Of a DNA stretch of 64,000 bases, positions 1 to 11,859 are shown piece after piece. Made by a program: the position numbers and the translations under genes. The notes under the pieces are model-generated. The model saw only the letters and a program-made list of their open reading frames with translations, did no database searches and had not been told where the DNA came from. Within the stretch, counting starts at the first letter, position 1; every line of letters begins with the position of its first letter. This stretch comes from Aphrophora alni (lineage: Eukaryota > Arthropoda > Insecta > Hemiptera > Aphrophoridae). The stretch is taken from NCBI GenBank assembly GCA_963513935.1, contig OY740768.1, forward strand, positions 61,538,523 to 61,602,522, written 5' to 3'.

Positions 1-1090
1 CGAGCCGTTTGGGATTACGGATGACCCTGATCGATTCTATGATCGCTCCGGTTCAGTTTAAATGTCGTGAATAAAGTGATTGTGGGGGTTTGTTATCAAG
101 GCGGGAAGGGTTGCGTTTTTGAGTGACATAATAACTGAACCAAAGACCCTTGGATCTTGGGTTACTGACTTCATAATTATAGAATCGAGCCCTCTTGGCG
201 GTGGGGTTAGATGAACCTGAAGGGGCCTTATTAGCTCCGAGATAGTAAGATGGACTGTAGCAGGTTGGGTTGGTACCTCTACGCCAACCTGCGTCATGGA
301 AGACGAATTACCTGGTGGATTCTGCAATAGAGAATCGACTCTAATATCCCACTCCGCGTGAATCAAGCCCCGATTTAGCTTGAGCGTATCAGCAAGGGTC
401 AGGTCAACAAAAGCTTAGCTTGATCGACAAAAAGATTGACCCATTTACGATTGGTAATGCTGTATCGATGGGAAAGGGAATGGGGGCCGATAGATCACCA
501 GAAAAATTCACGATCTGAATAATTAAGCTAAAGAAGAGAAGAATTGACGGTAAAGAGAAGAGAATCCCAGGTTTTGTTCTGGGAAGACTTATAAGGGTTA
601 TATAATGCACTAGGATAAAATTTATTATTAATTTTCAATCACTTGTAGGTTCCAATAATGAACTATACTTAATTAGTTTAAAATTTAATACAATAGAGGA
701 TAAAAAACCAAAAGGTAACTATTAGCCACGAGCCAATATATGCTCCTAACCATTGATTAAACGTACCGTAATAAGGTTGTCGCCATAGTTTTGGTAGCAG
801 AGCGTGATTTGCAAAACTCACAAACCACTCGAACGATTTTTATGAATTACCCAAAATAAATTGGCTATCTATTTCTTCTCTAAGAGAATTTACTTGATTC
901 CTTGTCTTCAGTACTCACTTGTGTTTCATAAAATAAATAAATAAATAAATATATATATATATATAATAATTAATAATAATAAAATGAAAATAAAACCAAA
1001 AGTTCTAATATAGATAAAAACACTTTCCGGTCTTAAGGCTTAAACATTTCGTACCTCAATTCTAAGCAAACACTTAAATAAAGCCATTAA
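1..1090. other. Anonymous region with a 102-codon ORF on the minus strand
   Basis: No recognised gene. The first 600 bases are less AT-rich than what follows and hold a minus-strand ORF at 58-366 (102 aa, Pro/Thr-rich middle, no motif I recognise). A gypsy protease relic starts just downstream on the other strand, so this could be transposon DNA, but nothing in the ORF proves it. From 600 to 1090 the DNA is AT-rich with a short TAAA/TA run near 930-980 and no coding signal. Confidence 0.3.
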
Positions 1091-1179
1091 AGAGTAATAT
1101 TAACCAAATAATATAGAATCATGGGGGACATGGTGAAGTCCGTCGATGTTCTGAAGAAAACTGAGCTTGCCTTCGAAAT

Positions 1180-1700
1180 ATTGATAAGAGGAGGCAAAGT
1201 AGATACCCTGGAAAAGAAACGTAACTAAGCCGCTTGTGGATGCAACGTTTTGAGAACTTAAGGTTAAAACCCTGCTGGACTCCGGTTCAGTTAGGAGTGT
1301 AATGTCTGCCGAACTTTGTGACAAGGCTAAATTAGGTAAAAGAGAAAAGTCTTCATCAGTTGTAGAGTCGTATTGTGTCACCGCCTGTAAGCACAGATTA
1401 CCCATCTCCTTTGTCTGCTTGTGTCATTTTAAGTTGGAACATTGCAGTTCGTCCTTTAATTTTCTGGTGATGCCAAAATTATCTTGTGAACTAATACTGG
1501 GATCAGATTTTATAATTAAGAGTTAAGCGGTTGTTATACACGGTGAGATGTAACCTCCCATCTAGCGGAGCGTTTGGCTATATTAGACAACACCCTAACC
1601 TGTTTCTTTGATCAGAGAGTGATTGAGTCCACCTCTAGGCTTGACCCCTATTCCTTCTATGTCTAAAAGGACAATATTCATGAATGGAGTTCACAACGAT
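1180..1700 (+). pseudogene. Ty3/gypsy-like retropepsin (protease) relic
   Basis: A reading frame open from before 1302 to 1526 shows the layout of a retrotransposon aspartic protease. It has a catalytic-site-like LLDSGSVRSVMS near 1267-1300 (D-S/T-G core), then about 60 residues, then FLVMPKLSCELILGSDFI near 1455-1515, the C-terminal ILGxDFI signature of retropepsins. In Ty3/gypsy elements this domain processes the Gag-Pol polyprotein and lies before reverse transcriptase. Residues after 1526 (near 1580-1660) look like the protease-RT linker but pass through stops. No RT follows within reach, so this is an isolated, broken fragment. The family call is strong; the exact clade cannot be told. 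Confidence 0.7.
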
Positions 1701-1759
1701 ATTAGTCAATATACTCGCTGCACTGCAAGCCCTAGTTCTTGTGTTTTACAGATCGATCT

Positions 1760-4705
1760 CCCAAACACTGGAAAGTTGATACTGTATTGAGCTTTTCCCT
1801 CATACCCCCCCCCCACCACCATTGGATTCAAAATGTGTTAACTGATTTATTATCTACAGTCTGACATTGATGGCTCTTTTTCTATATTTTGTAGACAATG
1901 GGTTTATATTTTTGAGAATTGGTGTGACAAGTTTGATGTTTGGAAGCTCAATAGTTTCCTATCTTTTTACGTTATTTCGTAATTATTATTTAGACCCTAA
2001 TAAGTGTTCTGAGACTTAGAAAGGAACTTAACTATCTAACCCAACCGCAATATTAATTCATAACAGAGTTCATTCAAATATTAGTGACACTGTATGTGAG
2101 ATTGTAAACAACATGGAAATTTAGGACATCACTATATTCAAACTGTAATTTTGGTATATAATGTACAAACATAGTCACTGAATCATGTGTATTTCCACAG
2201 ACAATATTGGAAAAATTGTTTCAACAAGATCTGTACTTAATAAAAGAAAAGTTGAACAATATATTTCCAACCTTAAATTTGAAGAGATGGGAATTGAAAA
2301 TTGTGTAATTTTTAACTAACTTTATGGCCATTATACTGAAATTGCTTAGTCGTTACATTCAACATTCACTGGTTTGTTACTCTGCTAAATGCTGAGAAAC
2401 GAATAACTCTGGTTTAAACCCATGATAATTTATGTAAAAACAGTATATACAAAATGTTTTTTTGTTGCTGTTGTTTTGCTTTAAATCAACTTCTATAAGA
2501 AATAAATAATTAATGAAAGATTTCAGAAAATCACATTAAGAGTACCGACTGTGGACATGATGACTGCAAACACCACTTCTATACGTCTGTTTGTAGACTG
2601 AAAAATTGTTCATTCGTCGCCCCACAAAGAGACAAAACCTTTTTTTGAAAACACAAGGAGCAAAAATCTTACCAACTTAGAGCGGAGCTTCAAAACTTGA
2701 AAATTGCTTTGTACAGATAATTTGATACAACAAACAGATACATTGTCAGTAAAGACAAAATACGTTTTATAATGTTTTTAAAAATTTAATTTTCGCTAAT
2801 AGAAAACAAGTTAATCTATATAATCGTTTATATGAATTTTTATGTTATTTTAAAGAATAATTTTTTTAAATTAATTATACTGTTGATAAATTTTATAGTT
2901 CCTATTATAATTATACTATTATAGATACAAACACATAAATTTTAATTTAAGGTGTTGTTTTTTTACTGTCGAAATTCACAATTTGAGACTCTACAGGGTC
3001 CAATAAGCCGAAAAACTCCTATGCTTGTACCACCAAATTTTTCTTTAAAAAGTTTGAATGTTTCTTTTTTATTGATTTAACCTTACTTTCAATTAGTTTA
3101 ACAAGTACAATTGTATACAGATAGTTCAGTCTAACTCACTTTCCTCCTTATACATTCAAAATATTGTACATTTTATTAAAATGCTTAAATTTATTATTAA
3201 AATTAATTTATTGGTGTTAGTTTGGCTTTCAAAAGAGATTAACGAAAATGCCCACCTAAACTTGAAACTATATCACCATTCAAAAACAAAACAAAGGATT
3301 TTAAATTTTTTTTATAAGAAATATTTTGATTTATAACATGAAATGAAAGTGTAATCAAATTTAGCAGATTTGATAATTTAGTTAAAATTATTTGTGGAAA
3401 GAAATTTGTTCACAGAAAACTATTAAAACAATGAACTAAATAATAACTACTGTTATGATTAGTTAATTGTTTCCTTTTTTTTTAACTACTACAAATGAAC
3501 ATTTCATTCATAAAAATTTATAAAAAATGAGCAATATAATAATGAATTAAAATTCAATAAACAATTAAAAAGATAATAGATGGAGTTTTTGAAATGTGCT
3601 CTGAGAATTGTCCGAAGAGGAAGTTACAATATTCGACATCTTATCTTACCTGCTCACGTCTTAACATTTTATTATAATCGGCCTTCTATTAAATTAAAAA
3701 AAAACAAAAACTGCTTCTAATTTATTTCTAAAATTAAATCATGAATTTCTTCGATTTAGACAAATATATACATATTTATAATTAAAGAACTCAAGATGCA
3801 TTAGATCTACGTAAGCAAGTGTAAATTGTGTACCTCTTTGAAGTTAGTAAAGAGAACAGGAAATGCATTCTCCTTGAAGTTTAAAACGAAAGGAAGAGAC
3901 ATTTTATAAAACTTATTCATTTTTTTTTACAAAATACGAATGAACCTAACTTTTACATTGTATGGGATTTGCTTTATTTAATTGCTTAGCCAACTGCCGA
4001 AGTCCAAGGCTATCTTGCTGTCGGACCTTTAAAACACAAGTGACGTCATGTATCACAACTGGTAATACAGATCTAACACTAATGATTATGCTCGTGATAA
4101 CTCTGGGAATCGAAAAAACAGTATTTTTAGTATTAGAAGAGACGGAATTGAATAAACGCTACAGTTCTTACAGCATGTGTCGGTTAGGTCAATGCACGTC
4201 AATTAATTGTAGGATATCTGAAATCCCGGAGCATTTTGATAGGGGCAATTATTCAGTTAATAAAACAACACATTACAATAATTATATAAAATATAACATA
4301 TATAACATTCACTAAAACTATGGTGACAGTTGGATATATTTATTAGATTTTTGTCCTGCAAGTTATTCATTGCGTTATTTTTTTGTTAAATTGCTAAAGT
4401 TGTATAACTACCAGAATTTATATTTGGAGGACTATATCATAAAATTATTTTTTAGAGGTGTTTAATTATTTGTTTCTTATATTTTAACTTTATTTTAATG
4501 TAACTCTCATAGTATATCAATTATTTAAAAGTGTTTGTAAAAAATATACTCTATGTAAGAAAAACCTCTTAAGCTCTTTTTTGTGTTTATACTTTCTTAG
4601 CTAAACTTGTTAAATTGAGCATTATGCTTTAATATATATTTTACTCAAAACGACTGACCATATTTGTAACTTGTTGTATTCAGTTGGTGAATTGTAGATT
4701 TTAAG
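1760..4705. other. AT-rich non-coding DNA, nothing recognised
   Basis: No recognised gene or repeat. The longest open frame is 3962-4315 on + (117 aa, ten Cys, no family resemblance, no nearby splice or promoter logic), which I treat as chance. A TGACGTCA palindrome lies at 4041-4048. The sequence just after 4705 has a paralogue downstream, so the tandem duplication of the protease locus begins at the end of this stretch. Confidence 0.4.
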
Positions 4706-6088
4706 ATATTTATAATTGTAATTGATATATTGATGTAATTTAAATCTGACATCAGTCAATAATATTTACCTACTGTGTTTTTATTTTTACTTCACAATAT
4801 ATTTTTATTTATGAAATTTCGCATTACGAATACTAATGAATATGAATGAACTCAATCTTTATAAATAATAATTTTTTTTTTCAGATCTAAAAGATATTCA
4901 TGGTCAGCCACATACTGTATGATTTTTATAAGTCATAATTTGGTGGTACATTTAGGAGAACAATTAGGAAAATTAAATTCTAATGTATTTTGATGAAAAC
5001 GTTAAATATCGTTTATTGAGAGAATTGTTTGTATTAAAATTTGAAAATCACCATTACATTTTACAACTAACCTATTTACAGTATATATCATATTGTTGTT
5101 CATATTTATTAAGTTTTCGTTATTATTGAGTGTACAATCGAGGCAACGTTGGTCTAAATTAGGAAAACAATAGAAATTACAAAATATGAATTCATTTTGT
5201 ACTTCGTATAAATTAACTTTTAATCTTATAATAGAATTTGTTAATTACCTATTTTGTTTCAAAAATGAAAACCTTTAAGTTAAATTGTACTACAATCAGA
5301 GATAAAGAATGTGTTAAAATTGCATGCATTTTTGGTTTAATTATTTAAAATATAAATATAGTTTTACCAATTAATAAAATATTCCACTTAGTATAAAGTA
5401 ATGTCACAGGATTTTCAAGACAATGAATTAAGATTTGTAATAATTAACATACACAATTCATGAAAACCAAACATGTTTATAAATTAGTAAATGACAGTTC
5501 TAGTTTTTTCAGTTTCAACAAATCAGGAAAAGCATTTATGCTGAGTGGAAATGTTCACATTATATAACAATGCTATTAATCTAATATAGAATTGTCCTTG
5601 TTTAAATATCTCAACTATATTTTCACAACATTATCTCCATTCTAATCAAACATTAAAAGGCTTAAAGAAAAACAAAAAGTTATTAAGGGGTAGATTAAAA
5701 ATGTTATTTTAATTTTAGTTTTGTTAAAATCCGTTACTAAATATTTGATTTGAATAAATCCTAATAGAAGCTTGTTTCTTTGTAACAATGTTGCTATTAA
5801 TATCTTCTAGCTCGTAAAATTTCTCTTGTTACAAATACAATATTTACATTTTAGTATCAAAATTAGTCACATATTTGTACTCAATAGGCTTCCATAGATA
5901 TATTAGAATGATTTATAGTTTTGTGTAATCAGTGTTTTACATCACTTTTGAATAAATTTATTATCATTATAAAAGTAATCAATAAACGTGACATATTGGA
6001 GACCAACCTAACTCTTAATACATTACAAAATTTAATTTAAATTTATTATTAATCAGTTTAAAAATTCGTCATTATTAAATCTTAGGCT
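4706..6088 (+). repeat. Duplicated 5' flank of protease exon 1, unit 1 copy
   Basis: The sequence from about 4706 to the start codon at 6089 reappears closely at 35200-36757, ahead of the second exon 1. Unit 2 has roughly 150 extra bases around 35690-35870. The flank probably contains the promoter and any 5' untranslated exon. The bases before the ATG (TTAATCTTAGGCT-ATG here, TTAAGTCTTTAGGCT-ATG in unit 2) would fit a 3' splice site 3 nt upstream of the start codon, so a 5'UTR intron is possible. I see no convincing TATA box placed for transcription into this exon. Confidence 0.75.
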
Positions 6089-6319
6089 ATGATTTTCTTT
6101 CCATACTTGTTTATTTTAACACTAGGATCAATTATACTTTTTAATATATCGAACATTGTTTCTTCTTTCGACCATGTTTCAAAACGCAATAAAAAACGTA
6201 TTTTACATTCTAAACAATTATTAAGGAGAAAACTAAGTGATGTTCAAAGAAGAATAATTGGAGGACACGATGCTACCGACATTAGAAGTTATCCGTACAT
6301 GGCGTACTTATTGAGAGTT
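6089..6319 (+). CDS. Serine protease exon 1, upstream copy: signal peptide, propeptide and activation site
   Basis: First coding exon (77 codons) of a secreted S1-family serine protease. Residues 1 to about 26 are a hydrophobic signal peptide (MIFFPYLFILTLGSIILFNI...). A basic propeptide follows, and near residue 55 comes the zymogen cleavage site SDVQRR|IIGGHDAT, where trypsin-like cleavage would free the Ile N terminus of the mature enzyme. The exon ends at AYLLRV in phase 0 before a strong donor (GTT|GTAAGT at 6319/6320). It matches the copy at 36758 with 9 amino-acid differences in 77. The frame and splice sites are intact. Its partner exon 2 lies 15 kb downstream because the intron has filled with transposons. 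No exon 3 belongs to this copy, so it is either a truncated gene or an alternative 5' cassette of the downstream gene. Confidence 0.85.
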
Positions 6320-6351
6320 GTAAGTAAACTGTATTAAATATAAGCAGTAGT

Positions 6352-6354
6352 GTG

Positions 6355-6431
<77 letters not shown>
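6352..6431. repeat. (TA)n(TG)n microsatellite in intron 1, unit 1
   Basis: A run of TA dinucleotides passes into TG dinucleotides about 30 bp after the exon 1 donor. The same position in unit 2 holds a TG array of about 230 bp (37031-37259). The flanks on both sides match between units (TTTATTATG.ACCTGGTAATA...TTTGGTT), so this is one ancestral array that has diverged in length. Confidence 0.9.
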
Positions 6432-6985
6432 TAGTATGCGCATATGTGTTTGTGTTTTATTATGTACCTGGTAATATTTTGGTTACCAATTCTAATTAGT
6501 TTCACAATATAATTACACTAATCTATTGGAAAAAGATATTATAAAAATAAAGCAACACCTAAACCTACATAGTAATTTTTGATAATAGCTAGCCAATTCA
6601 TTTGCCCAATTAATCTAATATATGAATTTCTCTATTAGCATGTAAAATTTGAAGATAGTTTAGAAATTTATAAATAAAGCTAACTTCAAGTTGGACACAA
6701 AGAAAAGAAAATTATTTTTTAATGAAATTAGATTAAGTAAGTGATCAGAAGATAGATGGAATCATAGAAAAGTAAGACAATGTGGAAGCCATTTAGAAAT
6801 TTAAAACACACAGGAAAATAAGAGAGCTAAGAGGATTTTTGGGGATATTAGTGGCATGTTGTAATCCCCGGAAGTGACTAGACGGGAGAAGCGGAGTAGC
6901 ATGTTTGTGGTTTGTTTACAAAACGTTAACGAGTTTCTTTTCTAGATGTGTTTTTGTTCTTGGTATACCATAGTCGTGTATAGTT
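6432..6985. other. Intron DNA without recognised features
   Basis: AT-rich. The first 60 bases match unit 2 (37260-37310), after which the two units differ. From about 6840 the base composition rises, probably marking the edge of the Mutator-like relic that follows. No terminal inverted repeats were identified. Confidence 0.4.
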
Positions 6986-6989
6986 AGTA

Positions 6990-8530
6990 GTGAAGTGAAG
7001 AATGGTAACAACAAGGCTACTTTTGATGTTAGGTCTAGGCCTAACAATGAACCAGGTATTTCTAACCCTAATCCAAAAAGTGAACATCAGGTTACAACAC
7101 AGTCTATATCTAGTGAAAAGCTAAGTCCTAATTTATATCAGTATAAGTTGTATAGAGATGATTGTTACGACCTAGTTAAAATACGAAATACGTCATGGGT
7201 CTCTTTCTGTGTTCACGACTAGGCCTAAGTGTAGTTATACTAATTATTAAGAGGCGGCCGGAGTCAACCCAACCGCTCACGGCTCTGATCGGCATGATGA
7301 ATTTGCTAATCCTCCTGAATTCAAGTTTTACACAAAGACTTAACCTCAAGCTACAAAGGAGGTCTATCATGAAAGTATCCATGAATCTGTTGAACAGTGC
7401 CTAAAAGAAAATGAAAGTTAAGACATAACCGGAATATTGGACGGATCCTAACAGCGTCGAGGACATGTTTCAGAAATGGTATTATGAGTGCTATTAGCGA
7501 AACCACAGGCAGAGTAATTTCAGTAAGACTTTTCATAAAATTTATAGGTAGGATAGATAGTAAGCATGAAGACATCTGGTTTACCACTAATGCCGGGGGA
7601 AGAAGTGAGATGGAGATGATAGGAATCTTTGACATGTTTGAAAATCCTCCGGCTACTCTCAATATGAGATATATATTTTCCTGGTGTTGGCGACAGCTCA
7701 GCCTATCCAGCAGTACTGGGAAAAATCTTTATGGACCTGATTGCTAGTCGAAAAATTGGAGTGCGTGGGCCATGTTCAAATAAGAATGGGCACATTACTC
7801 CGTAACTTCCAAATTGGGAAAATCAAAGTTGGAAGATGGAAAGTCAATGGGCGGTCGAGGGCTACAAGCGTAAGTATCAATGATATATAGACCTATTACG
7901 GACCAACAATTAGAAGGGAGTTTGGAACTTCGTTGTAACAAATGAAGGCTGCAGTTTGGGCATAATATTTTTATCTATTATTTTTCAATGAATTGCAAAA
8001 GTAGTCGTGCCAAAGAGGCAGTGATAGTTGGTGTAATTGCAAAAAAGCTATTGCTAATGTAGAATCTTTAAGACCACATTAAACACATTCACTTTCCTCA
8101 AACTGTTATGAATGAAATAAAGTTAATATAAAGAGATGACACATCCTGACTTACTTAGAAGGTGCTTACACGACGGTACGCCAAACGCGAGCGAATAGCT
8201 AACCAGTGTCATTTGGTCCCACCTACCGAAGTCAACTTTCATTATGAGAGAAACACTAGAACTAGGTGTTTATGAAGCTACAATGAGAACAGTGTTGTGA
8301 AATGTTTGTTTTAGAAAAGTTAGGTATCCCTCCTGGAAATAGATCCATCCAGCGGCTGGAATATGTCGATCGTCTAAGGATTAAAATAAGTCGATAAGGC
8401 TATCAACGCGCTGGAAAAAAAAATGCAGACTGAAGAAGACATTGTCAATGAAAAGGCTAGAAGAAAAGTATAAGGAAGAGGAAGACTCAGACAGCCCCAC
8501 TTATATAGCAAGAATGCACTAAGGTAGGGT
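6990..8530 (+). mobile_element. Mutator-like (MULE) transposase relic, frameshifted
   Basis: Translated pieces in several frames line up, in order, with the insect-type Mutator-like transposase domain family. ISETTGRVISVR at 7490-7525 fits the strand after the first catalytic region. Then come HEDIWFTTNAGGRSEMEMIG at 7565-7625, a MRYIFSW piece, NLYGPD near 7735 and LEDGKSMGGRG near 7840. After a gap come AVIVGVIA near 8020, HPDLLRRCLHDGTPNANE near 8145-8190, ETLELGVYEATMRTVL near 8250-8295, and a C-terminal basic and acidic segment ending SPTYIARMH near 8500. Stops and frameshifts are frequent, so it cannot make a transposase. I did not find terminal inverted repeats. The family order and motifs make the assignment fairly firm; precise ends are not known. 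Confidence 0.72.
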
Positions 8531-8539
8531 GGCTAGTGT

Positions 8540-9090
8540 TTAAAAGTTATACTACCTAACAAAAAATTACATTTAGAGAAAACTACATTTTTAAGCTTCA
8601 ACGTACCTTTTCTCAAGAACTACTGGAGATATCTGGATGATTTTTTGTTTTGTTCAGCTAACTAACCTCTTTAATTTAAGACAAGGGTATATTGATATGT
8701 TTCTTAGTTAAAAAAATTTAAACAAATATTTTGGACAAAAAAGAATTTAAAAAAATCATTAGTAAAACAATATTACTTATTCCAGTGAACCATCCGTTTA
8801 AATTATAGAGAAAGAAGTAGGCTTACATATAAAAAAAAAATCTGGATATTGAGACTTCCACTTATTTCAAAAAGGTAGATCAAACATGGCAAAGATAAGG
8901 ACACGCGACTCCCCTTAAAACATCAGACGTCTCTTCCTATCTTCTATGAACTATTTTCGACGGATTAACCCAAAGCAATATTGAGGTGGGAACGACTACA
9001 AATAATGTTCAGGTTACCTGTACTAGAGTGGTTTCAGGAAGAAATGCTGTATAAAGTAAAGTCATTATTTATTATTTTATGTATCTAAGG
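8540..9090. other. Spacer between two transposon relics
   Basis: AT-rich DNA with no motif I can defend. The boundary between the Mutator-like relic and the Polinton-like relic must lie here. No inverted repeat or target duplication was seen. Confidence 0.35.
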
Positions 9091-9094
9091 CATA

Positions 9095-9790
9095 CAATTG
9101 CAGCGGAGTTCAAAAAGCCCTCGTGAACAAATTTGAAAACACGACGTATGACATTGAAATCAGTAAATAACCTTTATGAAGTAGATTTAATGAAAGTTAT
9201 TCCGTATGCTAAGGAAAAGCATGGCTTCAAATATATAATGACTGTAACAAAATGTCTAAAGTAACTAGCAACTGTATTGCTACTATAGATAAGGACATCA
9301 CTGGAAGTGTCTTTAGCTTTAGAACCTATACTGAAAAACATCAGACAAATCATCTTCAGACCGATCAGGACGAGTTTTTCAAACGTTAAAAAAATAATGA
9401 AAAATACAATGGAAATCATTACGCAATATATTCCGGCAAGAAAGTGCTGGTGGTTAATAGATTGAACCGTACTTTGAATAATAAAATGAGGCGTGAATGT
9501 ACAGCAGGCGGTATCTACGATTGGTTGGATTAGTTAAACTGTGTAGTAAAGTCGTACTATAACAGAGTGGAAATCAATGCTGACATGAAACCCGCTCAGG
9601 TATTGAAAAGACATGAAAAATTGCTATTAACAAAAATAGGTTTTAATAATATTAAAGCTGTACCGTAATATAAAGTCGATGAGTAAGTTAGAATTTCCAA
9701 TTTTAAAAAACTTTTGAAAAAGATTATCTTCCAAATTAGACAAACGAAGTGTTTACTTTGTATGCGGTGGTGCCGACAAATCCTGTAACA
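9095..9790 (+). mobile_element. Polinton/Maverick-type retroviral-like integrase relic
   Basis: Degraded reading frames match, in order, the integrase found in Polinton/Maverick-like elements. AAEFKKPS near 9100 corresponds to the usual HKPARKNF segment. YEVDLM near 9180 holds the first catalytic Asp. HGFKYIMTV is near 9220. LQTDQDEFF near 9355 holds the second Asp. VVNRLNRTLNNKM near 9450-9490 sits where the third catalytic residue, Glu, is expected, but Asn stands there. VRISNFKKL near 9690 and NEVFTLY near 9745 resemble the SH3-like tail. In-frame stops and the lost Glu mean it is dead. This enzyme class normally inserts the element's linear DNA. A chromodomain-like piece of the same protein appears 430 bp further on. 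Confidence 0.72.
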
Positions 9791-9794
9791 TTGA

Positions 9795-10214
9795 TTTCAA
9801 GACTAAAAAGTTGCCATTTTGAAAGACAGATTCTATGTTTAATGTAGAGACAAACTACGCCTTTGTCATCGTTAACACTAGTTTAAATCGTTTTACAGGT
9901 ATAAATATAGTTATATTTAATTGTCAATTACTTTGTAGTCAAAACTTGTAAATAAATAACGCACAGCAAAAGAGAGAGGTCACTGACGACCGTGCTGGGT
10001 GGGCACATTGGGTATGGCTCTCTCTCTCTCGCCATCTTTTTCGTAAATACTCTGTTTATTTATTGCTACTTAACTGTTTATCCTTCCGTCCTCTATTGCC
10101 TGATCCCGTCAGTACGGATATCCCGTACGATGTCGGCGGGCTGATCCCTTTGGAACTACCATTGCCTCCGTGGTGTGTTGACTGATCATGACAATACGGG
10201 TATCAAACATGGGC
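9795..10214. other. Interruption within the integrase relic
   Basis: This stretch separates the SH3-like tail of the integrase relic from a chromodomain-like piece. It carries a short CT run at 10017-10031 and a GC-richer patch at 9965-10190. It contains an open PYDVGGLIPLELPLPP stretch near 10110-10160 that I cannot assign. It may be a secondary insertion or a divergent linker; no terminal repeats were seen. Confidence 0.35.
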
Positions 10215-10330
10215 CCGTATATCTAGTTGAAAAAAATTGCGGAAAAAAGGTAACAAAATAACGGTGCGGTGGATAGGATTTGACAAGGAACATGGTAGTG
10301 GTATTGATAAAACCAAGTTGTTTGTTTATA
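10215..10330 (+). pseudogene. Chromodomain-like fragment, probable integrase C terminus
   Basis: One frame reads KKLRKKGNKITVRWIGFDKE followed by HGSGIDKTKL. This has the chromodomain pattern of a basic strand, then V-x-W-x-G-[FY], then an S/G-x-I-D-x-x-x-L end. Chromodomains close the integrase of Polinton/Maverick and chromoviral elements and are thought to steer integration to marked chromatin. The expected Trp of the NSWI motif is replaced by Gly (GSGID). The fragment lies in the same direction as the integrase relic upstream, so I read it as its detached tail. Confidence 0.6.
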
Positions 10331-11554
10331 CATGCTAAACCATGGTAATTTGGAATAGTACTAAGATAAACGACGATCATGATGAGTATAAAAAGCTCGT
10401 CCGATGATAAGCTTGAAACAAACATTGATGTTGTATATGAAGAATCATAAAAGCGACGCCGCATTTAATTATTACCAAACACAATTTAATCTATAGTATG
10501 CAGCTCATCGAACAGTGGCATAACTAGTGTCTGATGTAACCTCATTTTGAATCCAAACGGGCTGAAATTTGCTAACGTCTACTTATTTTTTAAATTCCTC
10601 TATCAGTAGTTTTCAAAAGTACGTATTTTTTTGTTTGGGGGAGACATATTGCAGGATTCAGAAACAAATGATTGGAAGACGATAGACCCTATTAATATAC
10701 AATACATTTACAATGATTACGTGAATATCTGATATATGTATAGTGATTTTATGTATATTTCTACAACAGTCCCTGAAAGACAATCACGGATTTGTTGTAA
10801 TAACGGTGAATCGGAAAATGGCTTCTACCGAATTGGTATTGTCGGAATATTACCAGATTTTAATGCTATTGTTAGTTTTATCGATTATGATGTAATTGTA
10901 GTCTTTGCAACAACCGAAACCTTGTGTAAGGATGATATTATCCACACCTTAAGCACACAGTGAGTCTAAAAAATTGATAAACAGTAAATTCAAGGAATGG
11001 TATGACATAACACATAGGAGGCAATCTGTTACGTAATGTGGATACAACGCGGTCAGTCTTAACCAATCACAGACAAAGTGTTAAATGTTTGATGAAAATA
11101 GGAACGATGGAGACCTTTAGATGGCTTACCTTAAGCGAAAGACAAAGATGATGTCGTGCCAAATGAATATCTCGGAATAGACATTCCATAACAAGAGGAC
11201 AATTAGTGCAATCTATTTGTGTAATTGCAGCTGACTTATTAAAGGAGTGCATAAAGACTCTGAACAAATTAGAAGACAAATTGTGACAATAATTGTTTAA
11301 TTTCGCGAATGCAAATGAAAAATATTATTGTAATGTCGAAATTCATAAAGAAAAATATAGCTATGGGAGTAAGCTATGAACTGCTGTGAAAGATAATAAA
11401 TTAAATGAAACATAATATAAATACCTTGACTATATGAATTTTGATTTAATATAGAAATGACAAAGAAACTAACAACATCAAAGATAACGACTAAGAAGGG
11501 CAGTGGTATCATTTCTGGTATTATATTGACGGTGGTATATTTTAAAATATAACT
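10331..11554. other. Interior of Polinton-like relic, unassigned
   Basis: This stretch lies between the chromodomain piece and the phospholipase-like piece. A + strand ORF at 10736-10963 (75 aa) and minus ORFs at 10186-10464, 11067-11279 and 11297-11581 are open but resemble nothing I know. Structural-protein genes would be expected here in a Polinton/Maverick or adintovirus-like element, but I cannot identify capsid or packaging motifs. Confidence 0.3.
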
Positions 11555-11779
11555 ATGGACTTTTTCCCGATTGAAATTCATCTATCGCCTTACAATTATT
11601 GTGGTTCCGGTACAAAATTATCCATAAGATTGGCTAGAGGTAACAAAGGTATAAACTCTTTGGATGAAGCGTCTCAGAAGCACGATATTGCTTACGTCAT
11701 GTATAGTGACTCATGCAGACGTAGAGAAGCGGACAAAATATTAGTTGGAACTGGCTTGATGTCGAGTGTAATCAGGTAA
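11555..11779 (+). pseudogene. Phospholipase A2-like domain relic, Polinton/adintovirus type
   Basis: A 74-codon ORF carries the signature of the compact PLA2 domain found in parvovirus VP1 and in Polinton/adintovirus-like late proteins. There is a Ca-binding-loop-like YNYCGSGTKL near residues 14-23. LARGNKGINSLDEA follows, then the catalytic HDIAY motif (His-Asp pair) near residues 44-48, then a basic helix with EADKIL. The usual Gly-Pro-Gly of the Ca loop reads Gly-Ser-Gly. In viruses the domain acts on membranes during entry. Here it is one open fragment ending in a stop within a decayed element, so it is annotated as a fossil domain. Its position after an integrase relic supports Polinton/Maverick or adintovirus origin rather than a densovirus. 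Confidence 0.7.
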
Positions 11780-11859
11780 CTCCTCTATTACTGAACGCAG
11801 CTATGAAAGCCCTAAAGTGAGCTATGAAAGGGATTTACTGGTAGAATTACGCAGTGAAA

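Noticed and set aside
3962..4315. Possible 117-aa gene
   Set aside because: Irregular composition, no domain, no promoter or splice support, and no counterpart elsewhere in the window.
11555..11779. Integrated densovirus (parvovirus) as source of the PLA2-like domain
   Set aside because: No parvoviral replication protein is visible, while a Polinton-type integrase relic lies upstream in the same orientation.
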